A stretch of DNA of 64,000 nt from Kitasatospora phosalacinea (GTDB taxonomy: Bacteria; Actinomycetota; Actinomycetes; Streptomycetales; Streptomycetaceae). The stretch covers positions 88,677 through 152,676 of the forward strand of contig NZ_BSSA01000019.1 in NCBI RefSeq assembly GCF_030268885.1. Reading direction: 5' to 3'. The position numbers and the translations under genes are program-made. Numbering within the stretch: position 1 is the stretch's first letter; every line of letters starts with the position of its first letter. Under the pieces are notes generated by a model, which did not search any database, was not told the origin of the DNA, and saw only the letters and a program-made list of their open reading frames with translations. This document shows, piece after piece, positions 16,185 through 24,568 of this stretch.

Positions 16185-17360
16185 TCACGAGGCGGTGCAG
16201 GAGATGGAGCCGGTCGGGAAGTTGTTGCCGGAGGAGTTGGCGGTGAAGCCGAAGGTGGTGCTGGAGTTCGCGCCGATGGTGCCGTTGTAGGCGACGTTCT
16301 TGACCGTCACGTCACTGCCGGAGACGGTCAGCGCCCCGTTCCACAGGTTGGTGATGGTGGTGCCCGCGCCCGTCTGCCACTTCAGCGTCCAGGAACTGAC
16401 CGGCGTGGAGTTGTGGTTCATCACCTCGACCGACCCCTGGAAGCCGCCGCCCCAGGAGCTGACGACGCTGTACGTCGCCATGCAGCCGCTGCTCGGCATG
16501 GTGCCGCTGGACGACGGGCTCGGCGACGGGCTCGAGGAGGGGCTGGACGACGGGCTCGACGACGGCGAGGCGCTCGCCGACGGGCTCGGGCTCGCGCTGG
16601 CGCTCGGGCTGGGGCTCGCGGACCGGCTCGGGCTCGGCGAGGAGGTCGGCTGGTGGATGCCCGTCACCTCGCCGTGGCCGCCGTCGAAGACCAGGTCGGA
16701 GCAGGAGAAGAAGTTCTCCTGACTGTCCGACCGCACCCACTGGATGAACATCAGGGCGGCGCCGCTGCGGCCCGCCGGGAGGGCCTGGTTCCAGTAGTAG
16801 TGGCCGCCGTCGGTGCCGGGGCTGCCCACCTGCGGCGGGTTGACGACGGTGCTGATCAGGCTCAGGTCGGCCCAGGCCAGCGGGGTGGTGGGGGACCAGC
16901 CCTGCTTGGTCAGGTAGACCCGGAACTCCCCGGGGTGCGCGGCCCAGTTGGAGTAGTCGAGCTCGATCGTGGCGCCGGAGGTCAGGTGCGTCTTGGGCCA
17001 GTCGTCGCGGGGGGCGTTGTACGCGGCGAAGTCGTACGGGGACTTGTTCCCGGCGCTGCACAGGGTGCCGTCCGGGACGTACCCCTGGCCGCGGCCGCCC
17101 GCGTTGGAGTCCAGCACGGCGAACCAGTTGTAGAGCGGCGTGGTGCCGCCCTGCGCGACGGCCGCCTGGCAGGCGGGGTTGGTCGGCGTCAGGGCGCCGG
17201 TCCCGGTGAGCCCGTCCTGGTAGCACAGGTACGTGCGCGAGCCGGGCATGATCGCCAGGCCGTGCGCCTGCGCCGTGGGCAGGCCCAGCAGCAGCGCGCA
17301 GACCGTCGCGAACGCACCGGCGAGAGCCGCGACGATGGTGGGGGTCTTACGTCGTGACAT
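16185..17360 (-). CDS. AA10 lytic polysaccharide monooxygenase with CBM2
   Basis: 391 aa. The signal peptide ends ...AQA and the mature protein begins with His (HGLAIMPGSRTYLCYQ), the N-terminal copper ligand of the histidine brace. The second His lies in WAAHPGEFRVYLTKQGW, as in AA10 enzymes. The catalytic domain runs to about residue 230; a long Ser/Pro linker leads to a family 2 cellulose-binding module (CMATYSVVSSWGGGFQGSVE to SISCTAS). It oxidatively cleaves crystalline cellulose or chitin; the CBM2 and CebR box favour cellulose. The ATG at 17360 has GAGGTGG upstream; the frame is open further up but that part lacks a start signal. A CebR-type operator lies about 105 bp upstream. Confidence 0.93.
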   Translation of the reverse strand: MSRRKTPTIVAALAGAFATVCALLLGLPTAQAHGLAIMPGSRTYLCYQDGLTGTGALTPTNPACQAAVAQGGTTPLYNWFAVLDSNAGGRGQGYVPDGTLCSAGNKSPYDFAAYNAPRDDWPKTHLTSGATIELDYSNWAAHPGEFRVYLTKQGWSPTTPLAWADLSLISTVVNPPQVGSPGTDGGHYYWNQALPAGRSGAALMFIQWVRSDSQENFFSCSDLVFDGGHGEVTGIHQPTSSPSPSRSASPSPSASASPSPSASASPSSSPSSSPSSSPSPSPSSSGTMPSSGCMATYSVVSSWGGGFQGSVEVMNHNSTPVSSWTLKWQTGAGTTITNLWNGALTVSGSDVTVKNVAYNGTIGANSSTTFGFTANSSGNNFPTGSISCTAS

Positions 17361-17464
17361 GAAACTTTCACCACCTCGGTGGAGGGGCCCGCCCGTGCCG
17401 TCCCGGCCGGGCAGGCCGTCTGATCGGGGAAAAGCCATGCTCATGCCATGAGCGGGGGAATTTC

Positions 17465-17478
17465 TGGGAGCGCTCCCA
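17465..17478. promoter_or_regulatory. CebR-type operator (TGGGAGCGCTCCCA)
   Basis: A perfect 14-bp palindrome identical to the known binding site of the cellobiose-responsive repressors CebR/CelR. It is about 105 bp upstream of the LPMO start and 200 bp from the HD-domain gene on the other strand. The LPMO is therefore expected to be derepressed by cello-oligosaccharides. It is the only copy I found in the window. Confidence 0.85.
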
Positions 17479-17675
17479 CGCCTCAAGGTAACGGCCTGTC
17501 AAGGGCGTGTAAACCGGTGGCTTGAAAGGCTGAAAAGGATCAAGTCCCTTGATGGGAAAGGAGGTTGATCCAAGCGCTCGCCGCCCGGCATGGCGCGCGA
17601 CCGCCCCGCGCTCTCCGCGCCTAGGCTTCCCCCGTACCGCGACCCGCTCCGCCGCGACGCCGACCAGGAGGCCCC

Positions 17676-18344
17676 GTGTCCCACGACGACCGTCCGACCC
17701 CGAAGTTCGCCGCTGGTGTTCCGCAGCCCGACGGCGTGCCCGAACGGCTGCGCCGCCAGATCGAGTTCGTCATCGAGGTCGACCAGCTCAAGAACGTCTT
17801 CCGGCAGAGCCCGCTGCTGGCCGCCGACCGGCGGGAGAACGACGCCGAGCACTCCTGGCACCTCGCCCTGATGACCCTGGTCCTCGCCGAGTACGCGGAC
17901 GAGCCCGTCGACCCGGTCAAGGTCCTCGCCATGGTCGTGCTGCACGACCTGGTGGAGATCTACGCCGGGGACACCCCGCTCTACGACGCGGCGGCCGGCG
18001 CCGACCAGGAGGAGCGCGAACGCCTGGCCGCCGACCGGCTGTTCGGCATCCTGCCCGACGACCAGCGCGACCACTTCCGGGCGCTCTGGGACGAGTTCGA
18101 GGAACGCAGCAGCCCGGAGGCCCGGTTCGCCAAGGCGATGGACCGCCTCCAGCCGCTGCTGCTCAACTACGGCAACCGCGGCGGCACCTGGCGCACCCCC
18201 GGGGTCACCGACGCCGAGGTGCTGGCCCGCAAGTCCGTCATCGGCGACTCCTCCGCCGAACTGTGGGACTACGCGCGGACGTTGATCCGCACCGGCGCCG
18301 ACCGCGGCTGGGTCCCCCGCGCCGATCCGGAGCCGCGGGCGTGA
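17676..18344 (+). CDS. HD-domain hydrolase (YfbR/HDDC2-like)
   Basis: 222 aa, a stand-alone HD phosphohydrolase. Metal-binding residues are in place: first His in NDAEHSWHLALM, the HD pair in VVLHDLVEIYAGD, and the last Asp in FAKAMDRLQPLLLNY. HDDC2/YfbR-like members hydrolyse deoxynucleoside 5'-monophosphates or related nucleotides; the precise substrate cannot be told. The GTG start has CAGGAGG five to eight bases before it. Cytoplasmic. It is transcribed away from the LPMO gene; the CebR box is closer to the LPMO promoter. Confidence 0.83.
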   Translation: MSHDDRPTPKFAAGVPQPDGVPERLRRQIEFVIEVDQLKNVFRQSPLLAADRRENDAEHSWHLALMTLVLAEYADEPVDPVKVLAMVVLHDLVEIYAGDTPLYDAAAGADQEERERLAADRLFGILPDDQRDHFRALWDEFEERSSPEARFAKAMDRLQPLLLNYGNRGGTWRTPGVTDAEVLARKSVIGDSSAELWDYARTLIRTGADRGWVPRADPEPRA

Positions 18345-18353
18345 CGGGGAGGC

Positions 18354-19046
18354 TCACTGCGCGCCCGGCACCAGTCCGACCCGGTGGGCCAGCACGACCG
18401 CCTGGACGCGGTCGCGCAGGCCGAGCTTCGCCAGGATGCGCGACACGTAGGTCTTGACCGTCTCGGGCGTGATGAACAGCGCCGCGGCGATCTCCGCGTT
18501 CGACGACCCCTCGGCGATCAGCCGGAACACCTCCAGCTCGCGGGGGGTCAGCACGCGCACCACGTCCTGCCCGGCCGCCCGGGAGGTGGCGGCCGGGCGC
18601 AGGTGCCGGGCGAAGTGGCCGATCAGGTGGCGGGTGACGGCGGGTGCCAGCAGGGCCTCGCCGCGGGCCACGGTGCGGATGCCGTTGACGAGTTCCGGCG
18701 GCGGCGCGTCCTTGAGCAGGAAGCCGCTGGCCCCGGCGCGCAGCGCGTCGTAGACGTGGGCGTCGACGTTGAAGGTGGTGACGACCAGGACCTTCGGCGC
18801 GCCCTCCACCTCCGGCCCGGCCAGCTGCCGGGTGGCCTCGATGCCGTCGAGCAGGGGCATCCGGATGTCCATCACGACCACGTCCGGGCGCAGCTGCCGG
18901 GCGGCCCGGACCGCCTCGTGGCCGTTCTCGGCCTCGCCGACGACCTCCATGTCGGGTTGCGCGGAGAAGATGGTGACGTAGCCGGTCCGCACCAGCGCCT
19001 GGTCGTCGCAGACGAGCACCCGGATCGGTGTCGGCGCTTCACTCAC
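18354..19046 (-). CDS. NarL/LuxR-family response regulator
   Basis: About 230 aa. The receiver domain has the acidic pocket (VLVCDDQAL), phospho-acceptor Asp (VVMDIRMPLLDG), Thr/Ser switch (VVTTFN) and Lys (LLKDAPP). The C-terminal LuxR helix-turn-helix is complete (LTPRELEVFRLIAEGSSNAEIAAALFITPETVKTYVSRIL, from about residue 165). It is paired with the histidine kinase just upstream. I take the GTG at 19046, which has AGGAG eight bases before it; the alternative GTG at 19055 would put that site directly against the codon. Targets unknown; the neighbouring CPBP protease gene suggests envelope control. Confidence 0.9.
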   Translation of the reverse strand: MSEAPTPIRVLVCDDQALVRTGYVTIFSAQPDMEVVGEAENGHEAVRAARQLRPDVVVMDIRMPLLDGIEATRQLAGPEVEGAPKVLVVTTFNVDAHVYDALRAGASGFLLKDAPPPELVNGIRTVARGEALLAPAVTRHLIGHFARHLRPAATSRAAGQDVVRVLTPRELEVFRLIAEGSSNAEIAAALFITPETVKTYVSRILAKLGLRDRVQAVVLAHRVGLVPGAQ

Positions 19047-19051
19047 GGTGG

Positions 19052-20317
19052 TCACTCCTGGCGGGGGTCGGACGGGATGGTGGCCCGGACCGCGAAACCG
19101 CCCGCGGGCCCGGGTCCTGACTCCAGTTCACCACCCAGCATCCGCACCCGTTCGCGCAGCCCCGCCAGCCCGCGTCCGCCCCCGCCCCCGCTCCCGCTCC
19201 CGCGGAGCGCCCCGCCGACCGCCCCGCGCGCGGGGGCCGCGGCGGGCCCGTCCGTGGCCACCTCGACCCGGAGGTCGGCCGCGCCGTAGCGGAGCAGGAC
19301 CCGGGTCGGCTGCCCGGCCGCGTACTTGAGCGCGTTGGTGAGCGCCTCCTGCACCACCCGGTACGCGGCCAGTTCCACGTCCACGCCGTGCGGGCGCCGC
19401 TCGCCCTGCCGGGTGAACTCGACCGGCTGGCCCGCCCGGCGGGCCCGCTCGACCAGGTCGCCCACCCGGCCCAGGGTCGGCGCCCGGTCCACGGTCGCGG
19501 GGTCACCGGTCGCCGCGTCCCCGGTCGCCTCCAGGACGCCCAGCAGGTACCGGAGTTCGGTCAGCGCCCGGCGTCCGGTGTCACTGACCGCCGCCATCGC
19601 CTCCGTGGCGCGCTCCGGCGCCGGGCCGACCAGGAACTGGGCCGCGTCGGCCTGGACCACCATGGCCGTCACGTGGTGGGTGACCACGTCGTGCAACTCG
19701 CGGGCGATCCGGGCCCGTTCGGCGGCGGTGGCGGCCTCGGCGGCCGTCCGACGCCGCTGCGCCTCGTCCGTCCGCCGGGTGCGCACCGCGCCGCCCAGCA
19801 GCGCGGCCACGGCCAGGACCAGGAAGAACGCCAGGTAGTCCGGGACGGACTGCGGGGAGCCGAGGCGGTGCAGGACGACGGCCAGCGCGGCGTAGCCCGC
19901 CGCCGCCGCGACGGCCAGCGCGGGGCGGTGGCGGGGCTGGTGGGCCCCGGCGGAGTAGAGCGCCAGGTACAGCCCGACGCTGGCGAACGTCGTCGCGAAG
20001 CCCAGCGCCTGGTGCACCGCGAACGCGCCCCCGACGGCGGCCAGGCAGGCCGCGGGCCACCTGCGGCGCACCGCCAGCGGCAGGGCCTGGGCCAGTACCA
20101 GCCCGGCCCCCAGCGCGCTCGCGGGCCGCTCGGGCAGGTCGCCGATCTGCGCACCGATGCCGAACAGGGTCGGCACGAAGGCCGCCAGGGCCAGCACCAG
20201 CGCCAGGACGCCGTCCCCGAGCGGGACGCCCCCGGGCAGGGCGCCCCCGGACAGGAGGCCCCCGAGCCGGACGACCCGCTGCCGCACCCGTCCCCCGCTC
20301 ACCCGAGGCCGTGCCAC
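19052..20317 (-). CDS. two-component sensor histidine kinase (HisKA_3 type)
   Basis: About 421 aa. Several hydrophobic segments in the first 190 residues form the membrane sensor (LGDGVLALVLALAAFVPTLF through YLAFFLVLAVAALLGGAV). The dimerisation box carries the phospho-His (RIARELHDVVTHHVTAMVVQ). The HATPase domain has the N-box (VVQEALTNALKYA) and a glycine-rich lid (GGGRGLAGLRERVRMLGG). It would phosphorylate the response regulator encoded 5 bp downstream. The frame extends to a TTG at 20350, but the GTG at 20317 has AAGGGGACG upstream and is preferred. The CPBP gene ends 26 bp upstream, so the three genes are probably one operon. Confidence 0.9.
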   Translation of the reverse strand: MARPRVSGGRVRQRVVRLGGLLSGGALPGGVPLGDGVLALVLALAAFVPTLFGIGAQIGDLPERPASALGAGLVLAQALPLAVRRRWPAACLAAVGGAFAVHQALGFATTFASVGLYLALYSAGAHQPRHRPALAVAAAAGYAALAVVLHRLGSPQSVPDYLAFFLVLAVAALLGGAVRTRRTDEAQRRRTAAEAATAAERARIARELHDVVTHHVTAMVVQADAAQFLVGPAPERATEAMAAVSDTGRRALTELRYLLGVLEATGDAATGDPATVDRAPTLGRVGDLVERARRAGQPVEFTRQGERRPHGVDVELAAYRVVQEALTNALKYAAGQPTRVLLRYGAADLRVEVATDGPAAAPARGAVGGALRGSGSGGGGGRGLAGLRERVRMLGGELESGPGPAGGFAVRATIPSDPRQE

Positions 20318-20343
20318 ATCCGTCCCCTTCCGCAGTTCCGTGC

Positions 20344-21231
20344 TCAACAACCGTTGCGCCGACGGGACTTGATCCCGCCGTCGCGGCGGGCGAGGACGAG
20401 CATCCGGGCGGCCAGGGCCAGCGCGATCAGGACGGGCACCACCGACGCCTCCAGGCCGAACCCGCCGCCGGTCAGGAAGGTCGAACCGTGGGTGGTGACG
20501 GTGAACAGGCCCTCGGGGGCGTGCCCGGAGACCGGGATGCCGAGCAGCTGCTCCGCGGTGTTCCAGACGAAGTGCAGGCCCACGACGAACCAGATGCTAC
20601 GCCGCCACAGGAACGCGGCCCCGAGCAGGGCGCCCGCCTCCAGCACGATCGACAGCCCGCCCCACGCGGTCGCCCCCGGCGTGCCCAGGTGCGCCACCCC
20701 GAAGAACAGCGAGGTCACCGCGAGGGCGACCCGGCTGCCCCACACCTGCTCCAGGGCCTGCAGGGCGAGGCCGCGGAACATCAGCTCCTCGCCGACCGCG
20801 GCCCCGACCTGCACCGCGACCGCGCTCCCCACCAGCGACAGGACGCCACCGCCCTTCCAGGAGAACGAGTAGCCCCCGAGCACCGTGATCAGGAAGGCGG
20901 CGGCGAGGACGAACCCCAGGCCGATCCCGCCGCCGAGCAGCAGCTCCCGCCCGGCACCGCGCCGGGCGACCTCCGGCACCGGACGCCGGGCCACCCGCTG
21001 CCCGATCAGCCGGTACGCGACCACCGCCGCGACCGCCCCCAGCACCGGCACCGGACCGGGCCCGGTCGCCGTCAGGCCCGACACCAGGCCGACGCCGACC
21101 ATCCCCGTCACCATCCAGCCGAGCGGCGACCGCACGAGACGGCCGAGCCGCCCGCCGCTCCCCCCGCTCGCCCCGCCCGCCCCGCCCGTCTCCGGAGCCG
21201 AAGCGGCGGTGTCCGGTGCAGCAGTCCCCAT
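20344..21231 (-). CDS. CPBP-family intramembrane metalloprotease
   Basis: 295 aa with about seven or eight hydrophobic segments. The CAAX-protease/bacteriocin-processing motifs are all visible: EELMFRGLALQALEQ (E-E-x-x-x-R), FFGVAHLG (F-x-x-x-H) and GLHFVWNTAEQ (H-x-x-x-N). Members cleave peptides within the membrane. It heads the operon with the two-component system, so it may process a signal or be the regulated output. The ATG has GGGAGGG upstream. The N-terminus is Ala/Gly-rich and cytoplasmic. Confidence 0.87.
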   Translation of the reverse strand: MGTAAPDTAASAPETGGAGGASGGSGGRLGRLVRSPLGWMVTGMVGVGLVSGLTATGPGPVPVLGAVAAVVAYRLIGQRVARRPVPEVARRGAGRELLLGGGIGLGFVLAAAFLITVLGGYSFSWKGGGVLSLVGSAVAVQVGAAVGEELMFRGLALQALEQVWGSRVALAVTSLFFGVAHLGTPGATAWGGLSIVLEAGALLGAAFLWRRSIWFVVGLHFVWNTAEQLLGIPVSGHAPEGLFTVTTHGSTFLTGGGFGLEASVVPVLIALALAARMLVLARRDGGIKSRRRNGC

Positions 21232-21893
21232 GGTGCCCTCCCCTGTCGCGGCCGGACCCGTTCCGACCCGACCACCACGCTAGGAAGCCGCCGCCCGCCA
21301 CGAATCACCCGCGGCGGGACGGCCCCGGTAGCTCTCCCGGGGGATGCGCGACCGCCCCGGCACGGTGACCGACCGGGCCCGCACGCACGGCAGGGCCGTC
21401 ACCGACTCCCAGGAGGCGTCCCACGAGGATCCCTGCTGTCTCGTCACCACCCTTGCCCAACAGGCTGGTTGGTGTCGGCAGCCTGCCCGCCCGGACGGCG
21501 TCGTCGACCAACCCGGTGCAGGGGAACCGGGGCGAGCCCGCGCCGCCGTGCCACTCCTCGGTGAGGAGGCGGGCGTCGTAGCACAGGGCGCCCGTCCCGG
21601 CGGCGGTCAGGGCGGCACCGAGGTCCCGGAGCCCGTACGGGTGCAGCAGCACCGCGGCCGGGGCGGGCCGGTCGGCGGGCGGCCGCAGGTGCGCGGTGCG
21701 GCCCCGGTCTCGAGGGGGATCCGGTCGGTGCGCGCGGAGGCGTGGTCCTCGATCACGCCCGACACCGTCCCGGACCCGCACCGGTCCGGTGGACCCCCGG
21801 GGCGCAGGGCGGCACCCTCCTACACCACTCGACGATTTGCCTACATGATTTAGGAAACTCCATACTGGGCGTAGTCCGACGGAGGGAAGCACC
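21232..21893. other. gene-poor stretch, possible decayed coding sequence on the minus strand
   Basis: No convincing gene. On the minus strand one frame (roughly 21305-21700) has some protein-like character, for example AAVLLHPYGLRDLGAALTAAG and GLVDDAVRAGRLPTPTSLLG. It has no clear start, no ribosome site and no family I recognise, and its 5' part runs antisense into the TetR gene. It may be the remnant of a gene or chance coding potential in high-G+C DNA. The last 60 bases are the TetR promoter region. Confidence 0.35.
21840..21854. promoter_or_regulatory. imperfect inverted repeat before the TetR gene
   Basis: CCTA and TAGG separated by seven bases (CATGATT), flanked by TTTG and AAAC, in a short AT-rich patch 40-54 bp before the TetR start. 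It has the size and place of a TetR autoregulatory operator and probably overlaps the promoter. Confidence 0.4.
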
Positions 21894-22463
21894 ATGGCTC
21901 GCGCAGGGCTGACCCCGGAGCGCCTGGCCCGGGCCGGGGCGGAACTCGCCGACGAGGTCGGCTTCGACCAGGTGACCGTCGCGGCGCTCGCCCGGCGGTT
22001 CGACGTGAAGACCGCGAGCCTGTACGCGCACGTGCGGAGCTCGCAGGACCTCAAGGTCCGGATCGCCCTGTTCGCCCTGGAGGAACTCGCCGACCGGGCC
22101 GCCGAGGCCCTCGCCGGACGGGCCGGGAAGGACGCCCTGGTCGCCTTCGCGGACGCCTACCGCAGCTACGCACGGGAGCACCCCGGCCGCTACGACGCCA
22201 CCCGGCTCCGGCTCGACCCCGAGACCGCGGCCGCCGGCGCGGGCGTCCGCCACGCCCGGATGACGCGCGCCCTCCTGCGCGCCTACCACCTGGCGGAACC
22301 GGAGCAGACCCACGCGGTACGGATGCTGGGCAGCGCCTTCCACGGCTACATCAGCCTGGAACTGGCCGGCGGCTTCAGCCACAGCGCCCCCGAACCGCAG
22401 GCGTCCTGGCTCTGGATGCTGGACTCCCTCGACGCCCTGCTGCGCCTGCAGGGCACCCCCTGA
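21894..22463 (+). CDS. TetR/AcrR-family regulator with WHG-type C-terminal domain
   Basis: 189 aa. The N-terminal helix-turn-helix is standard (ELADEVGFDQVTVAALARRFDVKTASLYAHV). The C-terminal ligand domain contains the WHG-type pattern (MLGSAFHGYISLELAGGF, with WLWMLDSLDALL near the end). It should repress a promoter until a small ligand binds. The ATG has GGAGGGAAG upstream. The SGNH hydrolase gene follows 97 bp later on the same strand and is the natural target, together with its own promoter. Confidence 0.88.
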   Translation: MARAGLTPERLARAGAELADEVGFDQVTVAALARRFDVKTASLYAHVRSSQDLKVRIALFALEELADRAAEALAGRAGKDALVAFADAYRSYAREHPGRYDATRLRLDPETAAAGAGVRHARMTRALLRAYHLAEPEQTHAVRMLGSAFHGYISLELAGGFSHSAPEPQASWLWMLDSLDALLRLQGTP

Positions 22464-22560
22464 CCGGCCGCCGCCGCACCGCTGCGCCGTCGCACCGCCG
22501 CCCGCGCCGCACCGGCGCGCCCGGACACCCCCCCGCACCCCGATCGACCGGCTGGAACCC

Positions 22561-23739
22561 ATGAGCACCGCACCCCCCTGGACCACCACCCCCGTCACCG
22601 CGGACCTGCTGCGCGGCTTCCTCGACCTGGAGCGGACCGCGCACGGCCTGCTCCCGCACCGGCTGCCCGCCGCGGCGCGCCGACAGATCCCCGACGAGCA
22701 GCTGGCCCTGGCGGAGGCCCAGCCGTCCGGCGTGCGGCTCGTCTTCCGCACCGCCGCGATCGTCGTCGAACTGGACGCGCTGCCCACCAAGCGCGCCCAC
22801 CGGGGCTTCCCGGCCCCCGCGGACGGCGTCTACGACCTGCTGGTCGACGGCCGCCTCGCCGCCCAGGCCACCGTGCCCGGCGGCAACGTCCGCCTGGTCA
22901 CCGACCTGACCGCCCGGACCTCCGAACTGCACGAGGGCCCGGTCGGCACCGCCCGCTTCACCGGCCTGCCCGCGCACGACAAGGAGGTCGAGATCTGGCT
23001 GCCGCACAACGAGACCACCGAACTGGTCGCGCTGCGCACCGACGCCCCCGTCTCCCCCGTGCCGGACCGCGGCCGCCGGGTCTGGCTGCACCACGGCAGC
23101 TCCATCAGCCACGGCTCCAACGCCACCCACCCCACCGCCGTCTGGCCGGCCCTGGCCGCGGCCCGGGGCGGGGTGGAGCTGGTCAACCTGGGCTTCGGCG
23201 GCGGCGCGCTGCTCGACCCGTTCACCGCCCGCGCCGTGCGGGACACCCCCGCGGACCTGATCAGCCTGAAGATCGGCATCAACCTGGTCAACACCGACGC
23301 GATGCGCCTGCGCGCCTTCACCCCCGCGGTGCACGGGTTCCTCGACACCGTCCGCGAGGGCCACCCGACCACGCCGCTGCTGGTCGTCTCGCCCGTCCTG
23401 TGCCCGGTCCAGGAGGACACCCCCGGGCCCCTGATGCCCGACTTCACCGACGGCACGCTGAAGTTCAGGGCCACCGGCGACCCGGCCGAACGCGCCGCCG
23501 GGCGCCTGACCCTCACCACGATCCGCGCCGAACTCGCCCGGATCGTCGCGGCGCGGGCGGCCGAGGACCCGCACCTGCACCACCTCGACGGGCGCGACCT
23601 GTACGGGGAGCAGGACTACGCCGAGTTCCCGCTGCCCGACGAGGTCCACCCCGACGCCGCGGGCCACCGCCGCATCGGCGAGAACTTCGCCCGGCTCGTC
23701 TTCGGCCCCGCGGGCCCCTTCGCCGCCGTGGCCGCCTGA
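22561..23739 (+). CDS. SGNH/GDSL-family hydrolase
   Basis: 392 aa. A beta-rich N-terminal part of about 175 residues (RTAAIVVELDALPTKRA, EIWLPHN) precedes an SGNH hydrolase domain. The catalytic Ser lies in LHHGSSISHGSNA, the oxyanion Gly in NLGFGGGALL, the Asn-like segment in KIGINLVN, and the Asp/His pair in DEVHPDAAGHRR. No signal peptide, so it probably acts inside the cell as an esterase or deacylase; substrate not known. It follows the TetR gene and is likely controlled by it. No strong ribosome site before the ATG. Confidence 0.82.
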   Translation: MSTAPPWTTTPVTADLLRGFLDLERTAHGLLPHRLPAAARRQIPDEQLALAEAQPSGVRLVFRTAAIVVELDALPTKRAHRGFPAPADGVYDLLVDGRLAAQATVPGGNVRLVTDLTARTSELHEGPVGTARFTGLPAHDKEVEIWLPHNETTELVALRTDAPVSPVPDRGRRVWLHHGSSISHGSNATHPTAVWPALAAARGGVELVNLGFGGGALLDPFTARAVRDTPADLISLKIGINLVNTDAMRLRAFTPAVHGFLDTVREGHPTTPLLVVSPVLCPVQEDTPGPLMPDFTDGTLKFRATGDPAERAAGRLTLTTIRAELARIVAARAAEDPHLHHLDGRDLYGEQDYAEFPLPDEVHPDAAGHRRIGENFARLVFGPAGPFAAVAA

Positions 23740-23799
23740 GCCCACCGCGTCCGCCCGAGCCCGCCGCGTCCGCCCGAACCCGCCACGGGCACTGGCGCC

Positions 23800-24147
23800 C
23801 TATCCGGCCTCCGCCGTCCCCGCCGCCTCCACCGCTTCCGTCTCCGCGGCGATCAGCGCGAGCAGCCCCGGGAAGCGCCGGTCGATGTCGGTGCGGCGCA
23901 GCGTCGCGGCGCGGCTGTTGCCCCGGTCGACCTGGCGGATCAGGCCCGCCTCGCGCAGGGTGCGGAAGTGGTAGGTGACGGTCGCCTTGCTGACGGGGAG
24001 GGCGAAGGAACTGCAGGTGCGGGCGGTGCCGACGGGGGCGGCGGTGAGTTCGCGGACGACCCGCCGCCGCAGCGGATCGGCCAGGGCCGACAGCACCGCA
24101 CCGAGTTCGATCTCGTCCACCGCCGGGTGTCCTTCGCTGTCGGGCAC
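23800..24147 (-). CDS. ArsR-family winged-helix regulator
   Basis: 115 aa. Typical ArsR winged helix (LGAVLSALADPLRRRVVRELTA, recognition region VSKATVTYHFRTLREAGLI, wing QVDRGNSRAATL). No Cys metal cluster is obvious, so it may sense something other than a metal. The GTG at 24147 has a strong GGGAGG upstream and is preferred over the ATG at 24177. It is divergent from the monooxygenase gene at 24241; two copies of a 22-bp operator-like element fill the space between them. Confidence 0.87.
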   Translation of the reverse strand: MPDSEGHPAVDEIELGAVLSALADPLRRRVVRELTAAPVGTARTCSSFALPVSKATVTYHFRTLREAGLIRQVDRGNSRAATLRRTDIDRRFPGLLALIAAETEAVEAAGTAEAG

Positions 24148-24162
24148 CGTCCACCACCTCCC

Positions 24163-24184
24163 AGGTAAGACTTGCATCGTACCT
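24163..24184. promoter_or_regulatory. ArsR-type operator copy 1
   Basis: AGGTA and TACCT separated by 12 bp, ending 16 bp before the ArsR gene's GTG. Read on the opposite strand it matches copy 2 at 18 of 22 positions. Binding would block the ArsR promoter or ribosome site (autorepression). Confidence 0.7.
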
Positions 24185-24205
24185 TCCCGTCCGGCTAGCG
24201 TCCCG

Positions 24206-24227
24206 AGGTACGAAAAAACTCTTACCT
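24206..24227. promoter_or_regulatory. ArsR-type operator copy 2
   Basis: AGGTA and TACCT separated by 12 bp, in inverted orientation relative to copy 1. Its end is 13 bp before the monooxygenase GTG and touches that gene's GAGGGAG ribosome site. The two centres are 43 bp apart, about four helical turns, so both could be bound on one DNA face. Confidence 0.7.
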
Positions 24228-24240
24228 GAGGGAGTCTCCC

Positions 24241-24549
24241 GTGGCCCAGCCCTTCACCCTGGTCGGAACCGCCCGCCCGAAGCCCGAACGCACCGAGGAG
24301 CTCCGGGAGTTGCTGCTGTCCTTCGTCGAACCGACCCGCGCCGAGGAGGGCTGCCTGGAGTACCACTTCCACGAGAAGCGGGACGAGCCCGGCGTCTTCG
24401 TCTTCTACGAGGCCTGGCGCACCGAGGCCGACCTGGACGCCCACCTGGCGCTCCCGCACATGCGCGCGTTCTGGGAGCGCCGGATGGACTACCTGGCCGA
24501 GGACCTGACCATCGACTTCCTCACCATGCACAGCCCGTACGGGAGTTGA
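24241..24549 (+). CDS. antibiotic biosynthesis monooxygenase (ABM) domain protein
   Basis: 102 aa, the normal size of a YgiN/ABM-fold protein. The ferredoxin-like fold is visible: TLVGTARPKPERTEELRELL, then GCLEYHFHEKRDEPGVFVFYEAWRT, and ALPHMRAFWERRMDYL. The conserved E-x-G-C-x-x-Y-x-x-H and E-x-W motifs are there. Such proteins act as small cofactor-free oxygenases on quinone-like substrates. The GTG has GAGGGAG upstream. Control by the divergent ArsR regulator is strongly suggested by the shared operators. Confidence 0.87.
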   Translation: MAQPFTLVGTARPKPERTEELRELLLSFVEPTRAEEGCLEYHFHEKRDEPGVFVFYEAWRTEADLDAHLALPHMRAFWERRMDYLAEDLTIDFLTMHSPYGS

Positions 24550-24568
24550 GCCACCGCCCGGCCCGCCG

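Noticed and set aside
23740..23790. Two 19-bp direct repeats after the SGNH hydrolase gene
   Set aside because: Simple G+C-rich slippage sequence with no stem and no neighbour relation; not worth a feature.
24471..24485. Half match to the CebR box (TGGGAGCGCC)
   Set aside because: Lies inside the ABM coding sequence and only one half of the palindrome is present.
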